From an uncultured Nitrospiraceae bacterium (GTDB lineage Bacteria > Nitrospirota > Thermodesulfovibrionia > Thermodesulfovibrionales > SM23-35): a DNA stretch of 64,000 nt. Location of the stretch: NCBI GenBank assembly GCA_937138415.1, contig CAKZPA010000011.1:1-64000 (forward strand), in the 5' to 3' direction. Of the stretch, positions 55,477 through 64,000 are shown one piece after another. Positions within the stretch are counted from its first letter, which is position 1. Each line of letters begins with the position of its first letter. A program made the position numbers and the translations under genes. The notes beneath the pieces were generated by a model. That model had not been told where the DNA came from. It saw nothing but the letters and a program-made list of their open reading frames with translations, and searched no databases.

Positions 55477-55700
55477 GAGATCGCCGCTCGATACCCGTGT
55501 GCAGGGAGTTCGAAGCGGGGTGTGCGTCTTGTCCGGGCGTCGCTGAGAGGGCGTGAACGTCGCGGCACTCTCTTTTCGTCATCGGGAGCTTCAATGCCTC
55601 GTTACCGGGGACTGCTCATAATGCCCGATGTTATGCGATGAAGGGCTATCATCGCCATCGTCGAAACGTGCAGACATTCCTCTGAAAATTGCCTGAGCCG

Positions 55701-56972
55701 ATGATTTCTGTCATGATTTTGGCCGGTGAAAGCTCCGGAGAACTGTACGGGTCTCTCCTAGCGCGGGCGTTGCGGCGGAGACTCCCCGATGTCCGCCTCG
55801 TCGGCATCGGAGGAAAGAGGATGGACGAAGCGGGAGTGGAACTCCTCGCACACGTCTCTGACGCGTTCGGCCTCGTCGAGGCCGTTTCTGCCCTCCCGAG
55901 GATCAAGACGGCATTCCGCAGGGCGAAGGACGCCCTTTCCGCCGCGAGACCGGACGTGCTCGTGCTGATCGATTACCCTGATTTCAATCTGAAAATCGCC
56001 TCTTTCGCGAAGCGTCTCGGCGTGCGCATTCTCTACTATGTGAGTCCGCAGGTGTGGGCATGGCGGCACGGCCGGATAACAAAAATCGCCAGCCTGGTCG
56101 ATCGAATGGCGGTCATCCTTCCCTTCGAAGAGCGGCTCTACAGGGAGGCCGGTGTCCCGTGTGAGTTCGTCGGCCATCCGGTTCTCGAGGAGATCGAGAC
56201 ACTATTGGGAACGGATGCCGGATTCGGAACGCGAGAAATCTGGTGCGAAGAGCCAAACGTCGCACGCGGAGGAGCGGGCGATGGTTCGCTTTGTGCGTCT
56301 CTCTCCGAACGCCGGCGACGGTATAGGTCTTTACTGGGCTTCGACGCGGAAAGGCCGCTCCTGGCGATTCTTCCCGGGAGCAGGCCGAGCGAGCTGAAGA
56401 GGCATCTCCCTCTCGTCGGAGAGATCGTTCGGCATTTTAAACGCGACCCGGAGATCCCGGCGGCGTACGAGTACCAGTTCTGCGTCCCGCTCGCTCCGAA
56501 CACGGACGAGGAGCCGTACCGCACGCGCCTGGATCGTCTTCGGGCGGAGGGTGTGGTGATCATGCGAGGGGAATCGGTGCGCGTGCTTGCCGCGGCGGAG
56601 AGTGCGGTCGTTGCCTCCGGAACAGCGACCCTGCAGGCGGCATTCCTCCGCGTGCCCATGGTGGTCATCTACAAGCTCGCTCCGCTCACGTACGCGCTCG
56701 GGAAGAGGATCGTGAAGGTGGAGCACATATCGCTCGTGAATATTCTTTCGGGCAGGGAGGTTGTCCGGGAACTCCTCCAGCAAAACGCGAATCCCTCGGC
56801 AACCCTCGGGGAGCTGAAGAAGATTCTGCTCGACGGAGCGTTCAGGCAAACCATGGTCGATGCATTCGATGACCTTATCAAGCAGTTTGCCGGCAGGAGA
56901 GCGTCGAAACGTGTCGCGGAGATCGTGATGGAGATGGCAGAGGGGAAAGAGCGCGCCGAAGCCTCTTCGTGA
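55701..56972 (+). CDS. lpxB: Lipid-A-disaccharide synthase
   Basis: LpxB joins UDP-diacylglucosamine and lipid X at the inner membrane to make the lipid A disaccharide. The 423-residue chain has MILAGESSGELYGSLLARAL (5-24), VGIGGKRMDEAGVE, LVLIDYPDFNLKIA, YYVSPQVWAWRHGRI (112-126), FVGHPVLEEI, LAILPGSRPSELKRHLP, VASGTATLQAAF and ISLVNILSGREVV. An insert of about 35-40 residues (around 167-208) separates the GHP and PGSR motifs. The ATG at 55701 is preferred; a TTG at 55689 is in frame. The 224-bp gap before it holds nothing clear. Confidence 0.94.
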   Translation: MISVMILAGESSGELYGSLLARALRRRLPDVRLVGIGGKRMDEAGVELLAHVSDAFGLVEAVSALPRIKTAFRRAKDALSAARPDVLVLIDYPDFNLKIASFAKRLGVRILYYVSPQVWAWRHGRITKIASLVDRMAVILPFEERLYREAGVPCEFVGHPVLEEIETLLGTDAGFGTREIWCEEPNVARGGAGDGSLCASLSERRRRYRSLLGFDAERPLLAILPGSRPSELKRHLPLVGEIVRHFKRDPEIPAAYEYQFCVPLAPNTDEEPYRTRLDRLRAEGVVIMRGESVRVLAAAESAVVASGTATLQAAFLRVPMVVIYKLAPLTYALGKRIVKVEHISLVNILSGREVVRELLQQNANPSATLGELKKILLDGAFRQTMVDAFDDLIKQFAGRRASKRVAEIVMEMAEGKERAEASS

Positions 56973-57122
56973 CGTTCCTCCATAGTCCATACGCTCCGTG
57001 GACGGCGATGTGGATCTGCCGCGAGGAACGAATCGTCAGGATCAAGTATGGGAGGGAATCGCGGTCGGGCTCTCACGTGAAGAGAGGCAAAGCAGGAGGA
57101 GATTATAACCGGAAAGAGAATC

Positions 57123-58385
57123 ATGCACGCTCTTTATAGTCTTCTCTACGCGATAGCGCTCATTTTCATCCTGCCTTTTGAGTATTTCAAGAGGCCTCGC
57201 GATGTCCGGAAGAGGTGGTTGAAAGAGAAATGTGGACGCTATCCCGCGACCATCCCGCGTTCCCAGACCGTCATCTGGGTTCACGCCGTGTCGGTCGGCG
57301 AGGTGATGGCCGCCCTTCCACTTCTGAGGAAGATGAAGGAGGCCTATCCGTCGAAAAGGATCGTCTTCTCGACGATCACCGATACGGGGCAAAAGGTCGC
57401 GCGGGACAACGTACCGGAAGGGATCCATGTCGTCTACCTGCCGTTCGACGTCCCCTTTATATTGGCATCGGTCGCAAGAAAGATGAAACCGGAGCTGCTC
57501 GTCATCATCGAGACGGAGCTGTGGCCGAACCTGATCAGGGTTTTCAGGGACAACGGTGTGCCGGTTGTGCTCCTGAACGGGAGGATTTCTGAACAGTCGA
57601 TGCGGGGGTACCGGCGTGTCTCGTTTTTCATGAAGAGCGTTCTCGAGGCGATCGACGTCTTCGGGATGCAGTCGGAGGAGTACGCGGAACGGCTGAAATA
57701 CATCGGGGCGGACGTGAGGAAGATCGAGGTAACGGGCAGCTTCAAATTCGATGCCGAGCCGGCTCACACATCTCTCCCGTGGCTTCGATCGGTCGCCGGG
57801 CCGGTCGTCGTCGCAGGCAGTACGCACGAAGGCGAAGAGGAGCTCATGGTTTCGGCGTATCGCGATCTCCTGCGGGAGTTCCCCGAACTGAATCTCGTTA
57901 TCGCTCCGCGACACCCGGATCGTTGCGGCCGTGTCCAAGAGATGCTCAGGGATCGCGGGATGCGTTACGTGAAACGCTCGGCCCTGACGGAAGGACAAAA
58001 AACGGAATGCATACGTGGTACAATTATCCTGCTCGATACGGTTGGCGAACTCCCGTCTGTCTACGAAAGCGCGTCCGTTGCCATTATCGGCAAAAGCTTC
58101 AGGGGATACGGCGGACAGAATCCCCTCGAGCCAGCCTACTGGGGGATCCCGGTCATCTGCGGTCCTCACATGGAGAATTTTCCGGTGATCGAGGATTTCT
58201 ATCGCGCTGGTGGCGCGATTCGCATAAATGAAGAAGGGATCGCCAAAGCGGTGAGGGAATTGCTCCGTTCGCCGGAGAGGGCGAAAGAAATCGGAGCGAA
58301 CGCCCGGAACGTCTATCGGCAGCACAGGGGAGCGGTGACGCGGGCGATGCGCATCGTCGAAAGATACGTCGGGGCGGGATCATGA
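57123..58385 (+). CDS. waaA: 3-deoxy-D-manno-octulosonic-acid (Kdo) transferase
   Basis: WaaA (KdtA) attaches Kdo to lipid IVA at the inner membrane. The 420 residues have an N-terminal membrane segment (ALYSLLYAIALIFILPFEYF), the catalytic-Glu region WVHAVSVGEVMAALPLLR (about 52-69), IIETELWPNLI, LLNGRISEQSMRGY, VAGSTHEGEEE (about 230-240), VIAPRHPDR, and the CMP-Kdo site IGKSFRGYGGQNPLEPAYWG with GPHMENF. AGAGAATC precedes the ATG. It overlaps the DUF2062 gene by four bases. The number of Kdo units added cannot be told. Confidence 0.95.
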   Translation: MHALYSLLYAIALIFILPFEYFKRPRDVRKRWLKEKCGRYPATIPRSQTVIWVHAVSVGEVMAALPLLRKMKEAYPSKRIVFSTITDTGQKVARDNVPEGIHVVYLPFDVPFILASVARKMKPELLVIIETELWPNLIRVFRDNGVPVVLLNGRISEQSMRGYRRVSFFMKSVLEAIDVFGMQSEEYAERLKYIGADVRKIEVTGSFKFDAEPAHTSLPWLRSVAGPVVVAGSTHEGEEELMVSAYRDLLREFPELNLVIAPRHPDRCGRVQEMLRDRGMRYVKRSALTEGQKTECIRGTIILLDTVGELPSVYESASVAIIGKSFRGYGGQNPLEPAYWGIPVICGPHMENFPVIEDFYRAGGAIRINEEGIAKAVRELLRSPERAKEIGANARNVYRQHRGAVTRAMRIVERYVGAGS

Positions 58386-58819
58386 AGTATTTTGTGAGAC
58401 TCAAAGACTATATTTTCAGATTAAGCAGGAAAGGGTTGACTCCGCAGGAGATCTCTCTCGGCGTCGCGGTCGGTATCTTCGTTGCCTTCATCCCCCTCAT
58501 CGGTTCGCACACGATTACCGCGATTGCGCTCGCGTCGCTCTTGAGGGTGAATACGCTGATCGTTCTCCTGAGCACGCAGGTGTCGAACCCTCTCACGTTC
58601 CCGTTGCAGTTGTTTCTGAGCGCGGAAGTCGGCAGTCTTATCCTCAACGGTTCGTTTCTTGAGATCAGAATGACGGGCGATATCGACTACGTGAGCCACT
58701 ATATCGTGCCGATCGTGATCGGAGGGCTGGTGCTCGGCACCTGTTTGGCCGGGCTCTCGTACGTCCTCGTGAAAATGGCATTGAAAAAACGTTTGAGAGG
58801 AGTGGCGACTGGTGGATGA
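58382..58819 (+). CDS. DUF2062 membrane protein
   Basis: This 145-residue inner-membrane protein has LSRKGLTPQEISLGVAVGIF, then VAFIPLIGSHTITAIALASL and TQVSNPLTFPLQLFLSAEVG, matching DUF2062. Three membrane segments are likely; the last (IVPIVIGGLVLGTCLAGLSY) is followed by a basic tail. The biochemical role is unknown. Its ATGA overlap with waaA and position before lpxK suggest a function in LPS assembly or export. Confidence 0.82.
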   Translation: MKYFVRLKDYIFRLSRKGLTPQEISLGVAVGIFVAFIPLIGSHTITAIALASLLRVNTLIVLLSTQVSNPLTFPLQLFLSAEVGSLILNGSFLEIRMTGDIDYVSHYIVPIVIGGLVLGTCLAGLSYVLVKMALKKRLRGVATGG

Positions 58820-58986
58820 CCGGAGAAAAGTATGGCGAGGGCTTCCGCTTGGGCGGAGCGGACGAGACCGACGCATCACATCCCGTTTCCAAATGCCCTT
58901 TTCCTGTTAACGGACTCTGCGCATGAACGTTCTTCCCCCTCTCATGGACTTTTCTTGAAGATGTCCGGGCTTTTCTGACACCTGGC

Positions 58987-60048
58987 ATGACGCTTCCAGA
59001 GTATTTGTACTATCTCGGCTATACCGTAAAAAAACATTTCGCACTCCGCAACCGGAAAAGGCTCCCGTGCCCCGTCGTGAGTATCGGGAATGTGACGCTC
59101 GGGGGCACGGGCAAGACGCCGGCGGCGATGGCAGTGGCCCGGGAGGCATTGGCGAGAGAGTTCTATCCATGCATTCTGTCGAGGGGGTATAAGGGCGCGG
59201 CGAAGGGACCTTGTTTCGTCACGCGAGGGGAAGGACCGCTGATAGATCCCCATCAGGCAGGTGACGAAACGTTCCTCATGGCGCAAACCTTGCGCGGTGT
59301 CCCCATCGTGAAGGGGGCGGACAGGTACGAAGCGGGCTTGTTCGCTTTGGAACATCTCCCGAACGTGGACGGGAGACTCCGATCGCGGCTTCTCTTCATC
59401 CTCGACGATGGGTTCCAGCACTGGAAGCTGCATCGGGATATCGACGTCGTGCTCGTCCGCGGCCGGCAGCCCTTCGGCAACGGGAAACTCTTCCCTGCCG
59501 GTCCCCTCAGGGAACCGCTCTCGGCGATGGAGAGAGCCGATATTGTTGTCCTCACGAACGCATCCGATGCAGCGACTTCCGCGGAGGGATTGCCGAGCGA
59601 CGTCGTCGGTGAACTCGCGCGGTACGCGCCCTCTGCGCGATTCTATCGCGCGCGGCATCGACCGCTTTCGTTCGTCACATCGGCGGGTGAAACGGTTCCA
59701 CTTTCCGAGGTGCAGGGGAGACGCGTCCTCGCGTTCTGCGGCATCGCCAACCCGGCCTCCTTTCGGGAGACCCTGAAATCGCTCGCGATCGAGTGCGCGG
59801 AGTTCATCGTCTTCCGTGACCACCACTGGTATCGACGGGCCGACGTGGCGCGGATTCTGAAGAGGAGTCGGGAGACGGGAACGAGCTGGATTGTGACGAC
59901 CGAAAAGGATATAATGAGACTCGAAGGCTTCGGGCTGCCCGACATCGTCGCCCTGCGCATCGTCTTCGATACCGATAGAGCGTTCTACAATGACGTCTTC
60001 GGGCGGTTACAGAAACGAGAAGTTCCGTTCGTCATGGAGAGGGCATGA
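58987..60048 (+). CDS. lpxK: Tetraacyldisaccharide 4'-kinase
   Basis: LpxK phosphorylates the 4' position of the lipid A disaccharide at the inner membrane. The 353 residues contain the P-loop VSIGNVTLGGTGKTPA (31-46), LSRGYKG (about 63-69), DPHQAGDETFLMA (about 87-99), ILDDGFQHWKLHRDIDVVLV (about 138-157), PAGPLREPLSAMERAD, and a C-terminal DHHWY with TTEKDIMRL. The family match is complete. The 167-bp gap after the DUF2062 gene has no clear promoter. Confidence 0.95.
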   Translation: MTLPEYLYYLGYTVKKHFALRNRKRLPCPVVSIGNVTLGGTGKTPAAMAVAREALAREFYPCILSRGYKGAAKGPCFVTRGEGPLIDPHQAGDETFLMAQTLRGVPIVKGADRYEAGLFALEHLPNVDGRLRSRLLFILDDGFQHWKLHRDIDVVLVRGRQPFGNGKLFPAGPLREPLSAMERADIVVLTNASDAATSAEGLPSDVVGELARYAPSARFYRARHRPLSFVTSAGETVPLSEVQGRRVLAFCGIANPASFRETLKSLAIECAEFIVFRDHHWYRRADVARILKRSRETGTSWIVTTEKDIMRLEGFGLPDIVALRIVFDTDRAFYNDVFGRLQKREVPFVMERA

Positions 60049-60120
60049 GGTGCGATCGTTGAGCATCCAATCCCGGCACGGTGACCGTTTGCCGGAGATT
60101 CTTTCTCGGGGGACGGGAAC

Positions 60121-60516
60121 ATGATCAAGTACATCAATGTCAAGAGCAAGACGAGGAACGAGTTCATCGACATCACCGACATGGTTCAGGACGTCGTGAA
60201 AGAGTCGGGCATCGTCAAAGGGGTGTGTTGCCTGTTCGTGCCTCATACGACCGCGGGGATCACGATCAATGAAGGGGCTGACCCGAGCGTGCAACGAGAC
60301 ATCGTTCAGGCGCTGAGCCGGCTTGTCCCTCATGACGCGAATTATTTCCACAGAGAAGGCAACGCCGACGCGCATATCAAGTCCACTCTCGTCGGCACGT
60401 CGGTTCAGGTGATCGTCGAAGACGGCAAACTGGTCCTCGGCACGTGGCAGGCGATATTCTTCTGCGAGTTCGACGGACCTCGGCACAGGAGAGTGGCGGT
60501 TACGTTTCTCCGATGA
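60121..60516 (+). CDS. yjbQ: YjbQ-family (UPF0047) protein
   Basis: The 131-residue protein has VKSKTRNEFIDITDMVQDVV, LFVPHTTAGITINEGADPSV, HREGNADAHIKSTLVGTSVQ and LGTWQAIFFCEFDGPRHRRV. The conserved His and Glu residues of this family surround a phosphate- or thiamin-phosphate-binding pocket; weak thiamine-phosphate synthase activity has been reported for YjbQ. The true role is unsettled. GGGACGGG lies before the ATG. Its stop overlaps the next gene (ATGA). Confidence 0.93.
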   Translation: MIKYINVKSKTRNEFIDITDMVQDVVKESGIVKGVCCLFVPHTTAGITINEGADPSVQRDIVQALSRLVPHDANYFHREGNADAHIKSTLVGTSVQVIVEDGKLVLGTWQAIFFCEFDGPRHRRVAVTFLR

Positions 60517-61355
60517 ACTCGGATTCGCTTTCCGAGGACGTCCTCTCCCTCCACAGAGAAATACGGCGTCTCAGGAAATCGCTTTCCGAACTTACCCCTC
60601 CCCTTTTCGTGCTCCTCAAGCGGAGGGGCTTCAGGATTTACAAACGGGAACCGGCCGACGATCTCCTCTTGCCGGAAAAACGCTTCCTCGACGATTACTA
60701 CGAGACGCTCAAGAAATACTCCTTCCGGTTGTTCCTCCGGGACGTCATCAAGCACCAAGCCTTTTTCACGCCTGCGCTCGTGACCCGGTACGCCACGGCT
60801 GCCGTTACCGAGGAGTATATCGCGTACCTGAGGAAAGTCGGGCTTGTCGTTCCGCTCGGGGACGGATTTCAGTTAGTGCCGGGACCGATCAAGAGCTTCG
60901 GGGAGACCCTCGAATGGTTTGTCGCGGAGATCTTCAGGAGAGAATTCGCGACCGAAGCGATGTGGGGCGTCCGCTTCAAGCGGCCGAAGGTCGGAGGGGA
61001 TTACGATCTCATCGCGAAGGTGGACGGCTCCATTTTGTACATGGAGATCAAATCGTCGCCGCCGAAGCAGATCTACCAGAACGAAATAGCCGCTTTTTTC
61101 GACAGAGTCGGCGACCTCGCGCCGGAGATCAGCATTTTTTTCGTGGATACCGAACTCAGGATGAAGGACAAGATCGTGCCGATGTTCGAAGAGGAATGGA
61201 GAGGCAGAAAAAGAGAATCGCCCGAAATCGTGAGGATGGAAAAGGAGCTGTTCCAGATTCAGGACAGACTATTCATCGTCAACGCGAAGGACAGTATCGC
61301 CGCGAACATCGAAAAAGTGCTCATCTGGTATTTCAGGAAGGCCGGTGCGTCGTGA
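60513..61355 (+). CDS. Hypothetical protein with PD-(D/E)XK nuclease-like core
   Basis: This 280-residue protein is not matched to a named family. The N-terminus is helical (LSLHREIRRLRKSLSELTPP); the middle TRYATAAVTEEYIAYLRKVG looks winged-helix-like; and the C-terminal half holds ETLEWFVAEIFRREF, then GGDYDLIAKVDGSILYMEIK and SSPPKQIYQNEIAAFF. Glu, Asp and E-x-K placed this way fit a PD-(D/E)XK active site. The ATG overlaps the yjbQ stop. A DUF2130 protein, which shows a similar core, follows on the other strand. DNA or RNA cleavage is an inference. Confidence 0.6.
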   Translation: MNSDSLSEDVLSLHREIRRLRKSLSELTPPLFVLLKRRGFRIYKREPADDLLLPEKRFLDDYYETLKKYSFRLFLRDVIKHQAFFTPALVTRYATAAVTEEYIAYLRKVGLVVPLGDGFQLVPGPIKSFGETLEWFVAEIFRREFATEAMWGVRFKRPKVGGDYDLIAKVDGSILYMEIKSSPPKQIYQNEIAAFFDRVGDLAPEISIFFVDTELRMKDKIVPMFEEEWRGRKRESPEIVRMEKELFQIQDRLFIVNAKDSIAANIEKVLIWYFRKAGAS

Positions 61356-61430
61356 GCGTTACAAGGCACGCATCGTGAACCGTCGAAATGCGCGGCGCTT
61401 CAGCGACGGCGGGCGGTGCCCGGACCCCTC

Positions 61431-62687
61431 TCACTCCGTCGGCGGAGATTCGGCTCCCTCGAGCATTTTGATGTGCGGGATCGATGCGCCGGCGATCCCT
61501 TTGAGGGAACCGTAAAAATTGACTGCATTCGTCAGAATCTTCTCGAGCTGCTTCTCCCGCTCTTTCCAGATTTTCTGCATCTTGAGTTTTTCGTCCTGAT
61601 ACGAGTCCTGCAAACTCTTGAACCCCTCGATGATCGCCTCGAACTGGCCTTTGAATTCGGGGCTCGTGAGGTAGTTGAAGAGCAGTTCCATCTTTGTTCC
61701 CTTGTCCTGGTGGGTGAGGAGCACATGGTGGACCTGGATCAGTCCGTGCCGGAGGACCATCGAGAGGCCTTTCAAGTCCGGGAACGAGCAGACCCACACG
61801 CCGTCGATGTTCCCGAATGTATCGATATGTTCGGGCAAGGCCTCCGTCACGAGGACGAGGATATCGGCCTTTACGGCGAGGTTGTCATCCTTGAGTTTTT
61901 TCAGCCAGGCCCCGTGAAACTCTTTCGTCCGCTTGCTCTCGTAGTAAATCTTCCCGCATTGTATCCCGTGCGCGGTGCGCACCGTCTGGAGGACGTCGGC
62001 GCCGCGCTGCCCCTTTTTGATCTCCTCGATCTCGTCAAAAGGGTATAACTCGCGGAGCAGATGCTCGATCTCGAGCTCCATCACCTCGCCCCGCAGTTGG
62101 ACAGAGCCCTGTTCTGTCTTTCTCTTCGCCTCCTCGAGCTGCTCCCGCAGGTCGTTGATGATTTTTTCCTTCTCCCGGATGGTGAGGAGGTGTTCCTCCT
62201 CCACCTGCTTTTTCACCTTCGACTTCTGTTCGGCGAGTTTCTCCGTGAGCTCCTTCTCTTTCTCGAGCGTTATCTGGTCCCTCAGCTCCTCTTTTTCGCG
62301 CGTCAATCGAAGGATCTCCGCCTTCGCCTTGTTCAGCTCTTTGATTTGACTCGATTTGATTTCGAGTTCTTTCTGCAGCTCCTCGATTTGCGATAGCTTT
62401 TCGGTCTCGATCCGCTGCCTCAGTTTCGTCTCGATCGCCTTCCTTTCGGTCTTCAGTTGCTCTTGCACCGCTGCGGCAATCTGCTCCTGCAGGTTCTCCC
62501 TGGCGGTCTCGAGCGCTCGTTCTTTCTCGCCGATCTCTTTGAACTTTGCCTCCATCTCGCGCTCTCTCTTCGCGAGTTTCGCTTCGAATTCCTTCTTTAA
62601 TTCCTCGTGCAACTGGTGATAAAGGATTTCGTTCACGTTGATCTGCGCCCCGCACTTAGGACAGGTGATCGTGCTCTCTTTCTTCAT
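61431..62687 (-). CDS. DUF2130 protein: zinc finger, long coiled coil, PD-(D/E)XK-like domain
   Basis: This 418-residue protein begins [15 protein letters not shown], half a zinc ribbon. A coiled coil of about 190 residues (20-205) rich in Glu/Lys/Gln follows. The C-terminal DUF2130 domain has [49 protein letters not shown] and [21 protein letters not shown] in GAD and E-x-K in ESK make a nuclease-like core. The function is unknown. The ATG is 36 bp from the dgt region and reads away from it. It converges on the preceding putative nuclease gene. Confidence 0.82.
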   Translation of the reverse strand: MKKESTITCPKCGAQINVNEILYHQLHEELKKEFEAKLAKREREMEAKFKEIGEKERALETARENLQEQIAAAVQEQLKTERKAIETKLRQRIETEKLSQIEELQKELEIKSSQIKELNKAKAEILRLTREKEELRDQITLEKEKELTEKLAEQKSKVKKQVEEEHLLTIREKEKIINDLREQLEEAKRKTEQGSVQLRGEVMELEIEHLLRELYPFDEIEEIKKGQRGADVLQTVRTAHGIQCGKIYYESKRTKEFHGAWLKKLKDDNLAVKADILVLVTEALPEHIDTFGNIDGVWVCSFPDLKGLSMVLRHGLIQVHHVLLTHQDKGTKMELLFNYLTSPEFKGQFEAIIEGFKSLQDSYQDEKLKMQKIWKEREKQLEKILTNAVNFYGSLKGIAGASIPHIKMLEGAESPPTE

Positions 62688-62839
62688 CCGGCTTCCTCCT
62701 TACTCGACCGCAAACGCGAACAATGGACCCGCTCACCCATTTTAGCATTCCACGCCGCGCATTGAAAGATGGACATCCGCGGTCGAAGCAGGCTAAAATG
62801 AGACCGCACTTGACCTTTCTTTTTTTTCGTGAGGAGGAT

Positions 62840-63904
62840 ATGCCGAGTTCTGCGGGTGCGCATGCTATGACGATCCGACAACAGACGGAGGAGATCGAGA
62901 GAAACGTTCTTCACCCGAAAGCGTGCCTGAGTTCCCGGAGCAGGGGCAGGGTCAAGCCCGAGGAAGAGGGAGAGATCAGGACGTGTTTTCAACGCGACCG
63001 GGACAGGATCATCCATTCGAAAGCGTTCAGACGGCTCAAGCACAAAACGCAGGTGTTTCTTGCCCCGAAGGGCGATCACTATCGGACGCGTCTCACGCAC
63101 GTGCTCGAGGTCGCGCAGATCGCGCGGACGATCGCGAAGGCGTTGCGGCTGAACGAGGATCTCACGGAGGCGATCGCGCTCGGGCACGACCTGGGTCACA
63201 CGCCGTTCGGCCACGCGGGAGAAGACATCCTGCGGGAGATACACCCGGGAGGGTTCGACCACTATAAGCAGAGCCTTCGGGTCGTGGATTTTCTCGAGAA
63301 AGGCGGGAAGGGATTGAACCTCACCTACGAGGTGAGGAACGGCATCCTCAAACATTCGAAGGGCAAAGGGTTGATCATACCGGAAAAGAAGTCCGATCGG
63401 GCGGCGACCCTCGAAGGACAGGTCGTGCGCGTCTCGGACATCATCGCCTACGTCAATCACGATCTCGATGACGCCATGAGGGCGGGTGTCATCAAGCACG
63501 GCGATATCCCCGGCATGGTAGTGCGGACGCTCGGCGATTCCCATGCCTTGCGGATCGATACGATGGTGAAAGACGTCGTCTATCAATCCCTGCGGGTGAA
63601 ACTCGAAGCAATCCTGATGAGCGAAAAGATCCTGGCAGCGACGGTGCGTCTCAGGGATTTTCTCTACGAGAGGGTCTACGAGAGCGAACGTATCAAGGGG
63701 GAATTTCGCAAAGCCAGAAAGATTCTCCGCGATTTGTACGCATACTACCTCGAACACATGGAAGAGGTGTTCGTCGACATCCCCCGAGAAGAAAAATTGA
63801 ACGAGCATCGGATGGTCTGCGACTTTATCGCCGGGATGACGGACAGATTCGCTTTGATGACGTACGAGCGGCTCTTCCTCCCGCAGCAGTGGATGGTGCT
63901 GTAA
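62840..63904 (+). CDS. dgt: Deoxyguanosinetriphosphate triphosphohydrolase-like protein
   Basis: The enzyme hydrolyses dGTP (or other dNTPs) to nucleoside and triphosphate. The 354 residues have [20 protein letters not shown], the HD metal site in [20 protein letters not shown] and [17 protein letters not shown], then [10 protein letters not shown], and the third ligand region [20 protein letters not shown]. The ATG at 62840 follows GAGGAGG, so the longer frame from 62723 is rejected. This is the shorter (about 340-residue) type rather than the E. coli 505-residue enzyme. The last 96 bp of the window after it show no supported gene. Confidence 0.93.
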   Translation: MPSSAGAHAMTIRQQTEEIERNVLHPKACLSSRSRGRVKPEEEGEIRTCFQRDRDRIIHSKAFRRLKHKTQVFLAPKGDHYRTRLTHVLEVAQIARTIAKALRLNEDLTEAIALGHDLGHTPFGHAGEDILREIHPGGFDHYKQSLRVVDFLEKGGKGLNLTYEVRNGILKHSKGKGLIIPEKKSDRAATLEGQVVRVSDIIAYVNHDLDDAMRAGVIKHGDIPGMVVRTLGDSHALRIDTMVKDVVYQSLRVKLEAILMSEKILAATVRLRDFLYERVYESERIKGEFRKARKILRDLYAYYLEHMEEVFVDIPREEKLNEHRMVCDFIAGMTDRFALMTYERLFLPQQWMVL

Positions 63905-64000
63905 ACGGGAACAGAGTGGTCATTGCTCGCGCCATGGCGGGTCTGGCCGATTTCCACGGCGTCCGCACGGCGAGCGTTTGTAGAGAAAGCAGCATCTTAA

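Noticed and set aside
57042-58325. 427-codon open frame on the minus strand
   Set aside because: Antisense to waaA; Arg/Asp/His-rich composition typical of a shadow frame.
63905-64000. Start of another gene at the right edge (ATG near 63932)
   Set aside because: No ribosome site, and too short to show coding character.

Overview
The window comes from the chromosome of a diderm (Gram-negative-type) bacterium with GC-rich coding sequence. It encodes lipopolysaccharide assembly (gnnA/gnnB-like, lpxB, waaA, lpxK), outer-membrane lipid transport (mla genes), CcsA-type cytochrome c maturation, glutamate-route haem synthesis and type IV pili. The gene mix suggests a Nitrospirota- or Desulfobacterota-grade anaerobe or microaerophile. 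This is an inference from gene content; no rRNA is present to fix the taxonomy.

Layout, left to right. (1) 1-2.3 kb: a decayed IS256-type transposase, a small conserved protein, a secreted phospholipase C/P1-nuclease-like protein, and a coupled pair (HMA2-like protein plus a Cys-rich small protein). (2) 2.3-6.8 kb: pstS-pstC-pstA-pstB-phoU behind two arrays of 11-bp Pho-box repeats. (3) 6.9-11.7 kb, minus strand: a YejM-like membrane hydrolase, a cupin and recD2. (4) 11.9-15.7 kb, minus strand: hemC, hemA, ccsA, a small coupled protein, and a thioredoxin-like protein whose frame continues through an in-frame UGA (candidate selenoprotein). (5) 15.9-19.8 kb: mlaE-F-D with a cyclic-nucleotide-binding protein, facing mlaA and mlaC. 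(6) 19.8-25.1 kb, minus strand: a MobB-like P-loop protein, topA, dprA, argG. (7) 25.2-40.2 kb, minus strand: two successive minor-pilin cassettes, each with FimT-, PilV-, PilW- and PilX-like genes and a large PilY1 adhesin, plus one lipoprotein. (8) 40.3-42.9 kb: two divergent sigma-54-type promoters, one for the pil cassette and one for ugd, then smpB and tmRNA. (9) 43.0-49.7 kb: an amidase, a GerMN protein, murI, rph, ftsH, folP and a stand-alone archaeal-type ThrRS editing domain. (10) 49.7-53.4 kb: tRNA-Cys, tRNA-Gly, trpE, trpG, trpD. (11) 53.4-60.0 kb: gnnA-like, gnnB-like, lpxB, waaA, a DUF2062 protein, lpxK. (12) 60.1-63.9 kb: yjbQ, a putative PD-(D/E)XK protein, a DUF2130 protein, and dgt.

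Several units form pathways. Pst/PhoU imports phosphate and reports its status. GnnA/GnnB would make UDP-GlcNAc3N for an amide-rich lipid A, which LpxB, LpxK and WaaA then process. MlaA/C/D/E/F move phospholipid between the membranes. The pil genes would make the tip complex of a type IV pilus. SmpB and tmRNA are neighbours and rescue ribosomes together.

The observations most worth a second look are the UGA-containing thioredoxin-like gene with a SECIS-like hairpin, the paired sigma-54 promoters at the pilus/ugd junction, the two rearranged pilus-tip cassettes, and the free-standing threonyl-tRNA editing domain. No intergenic stretch exceeds 300 bp. I saw no CRISPR array, prophage or intact insertion sequence.
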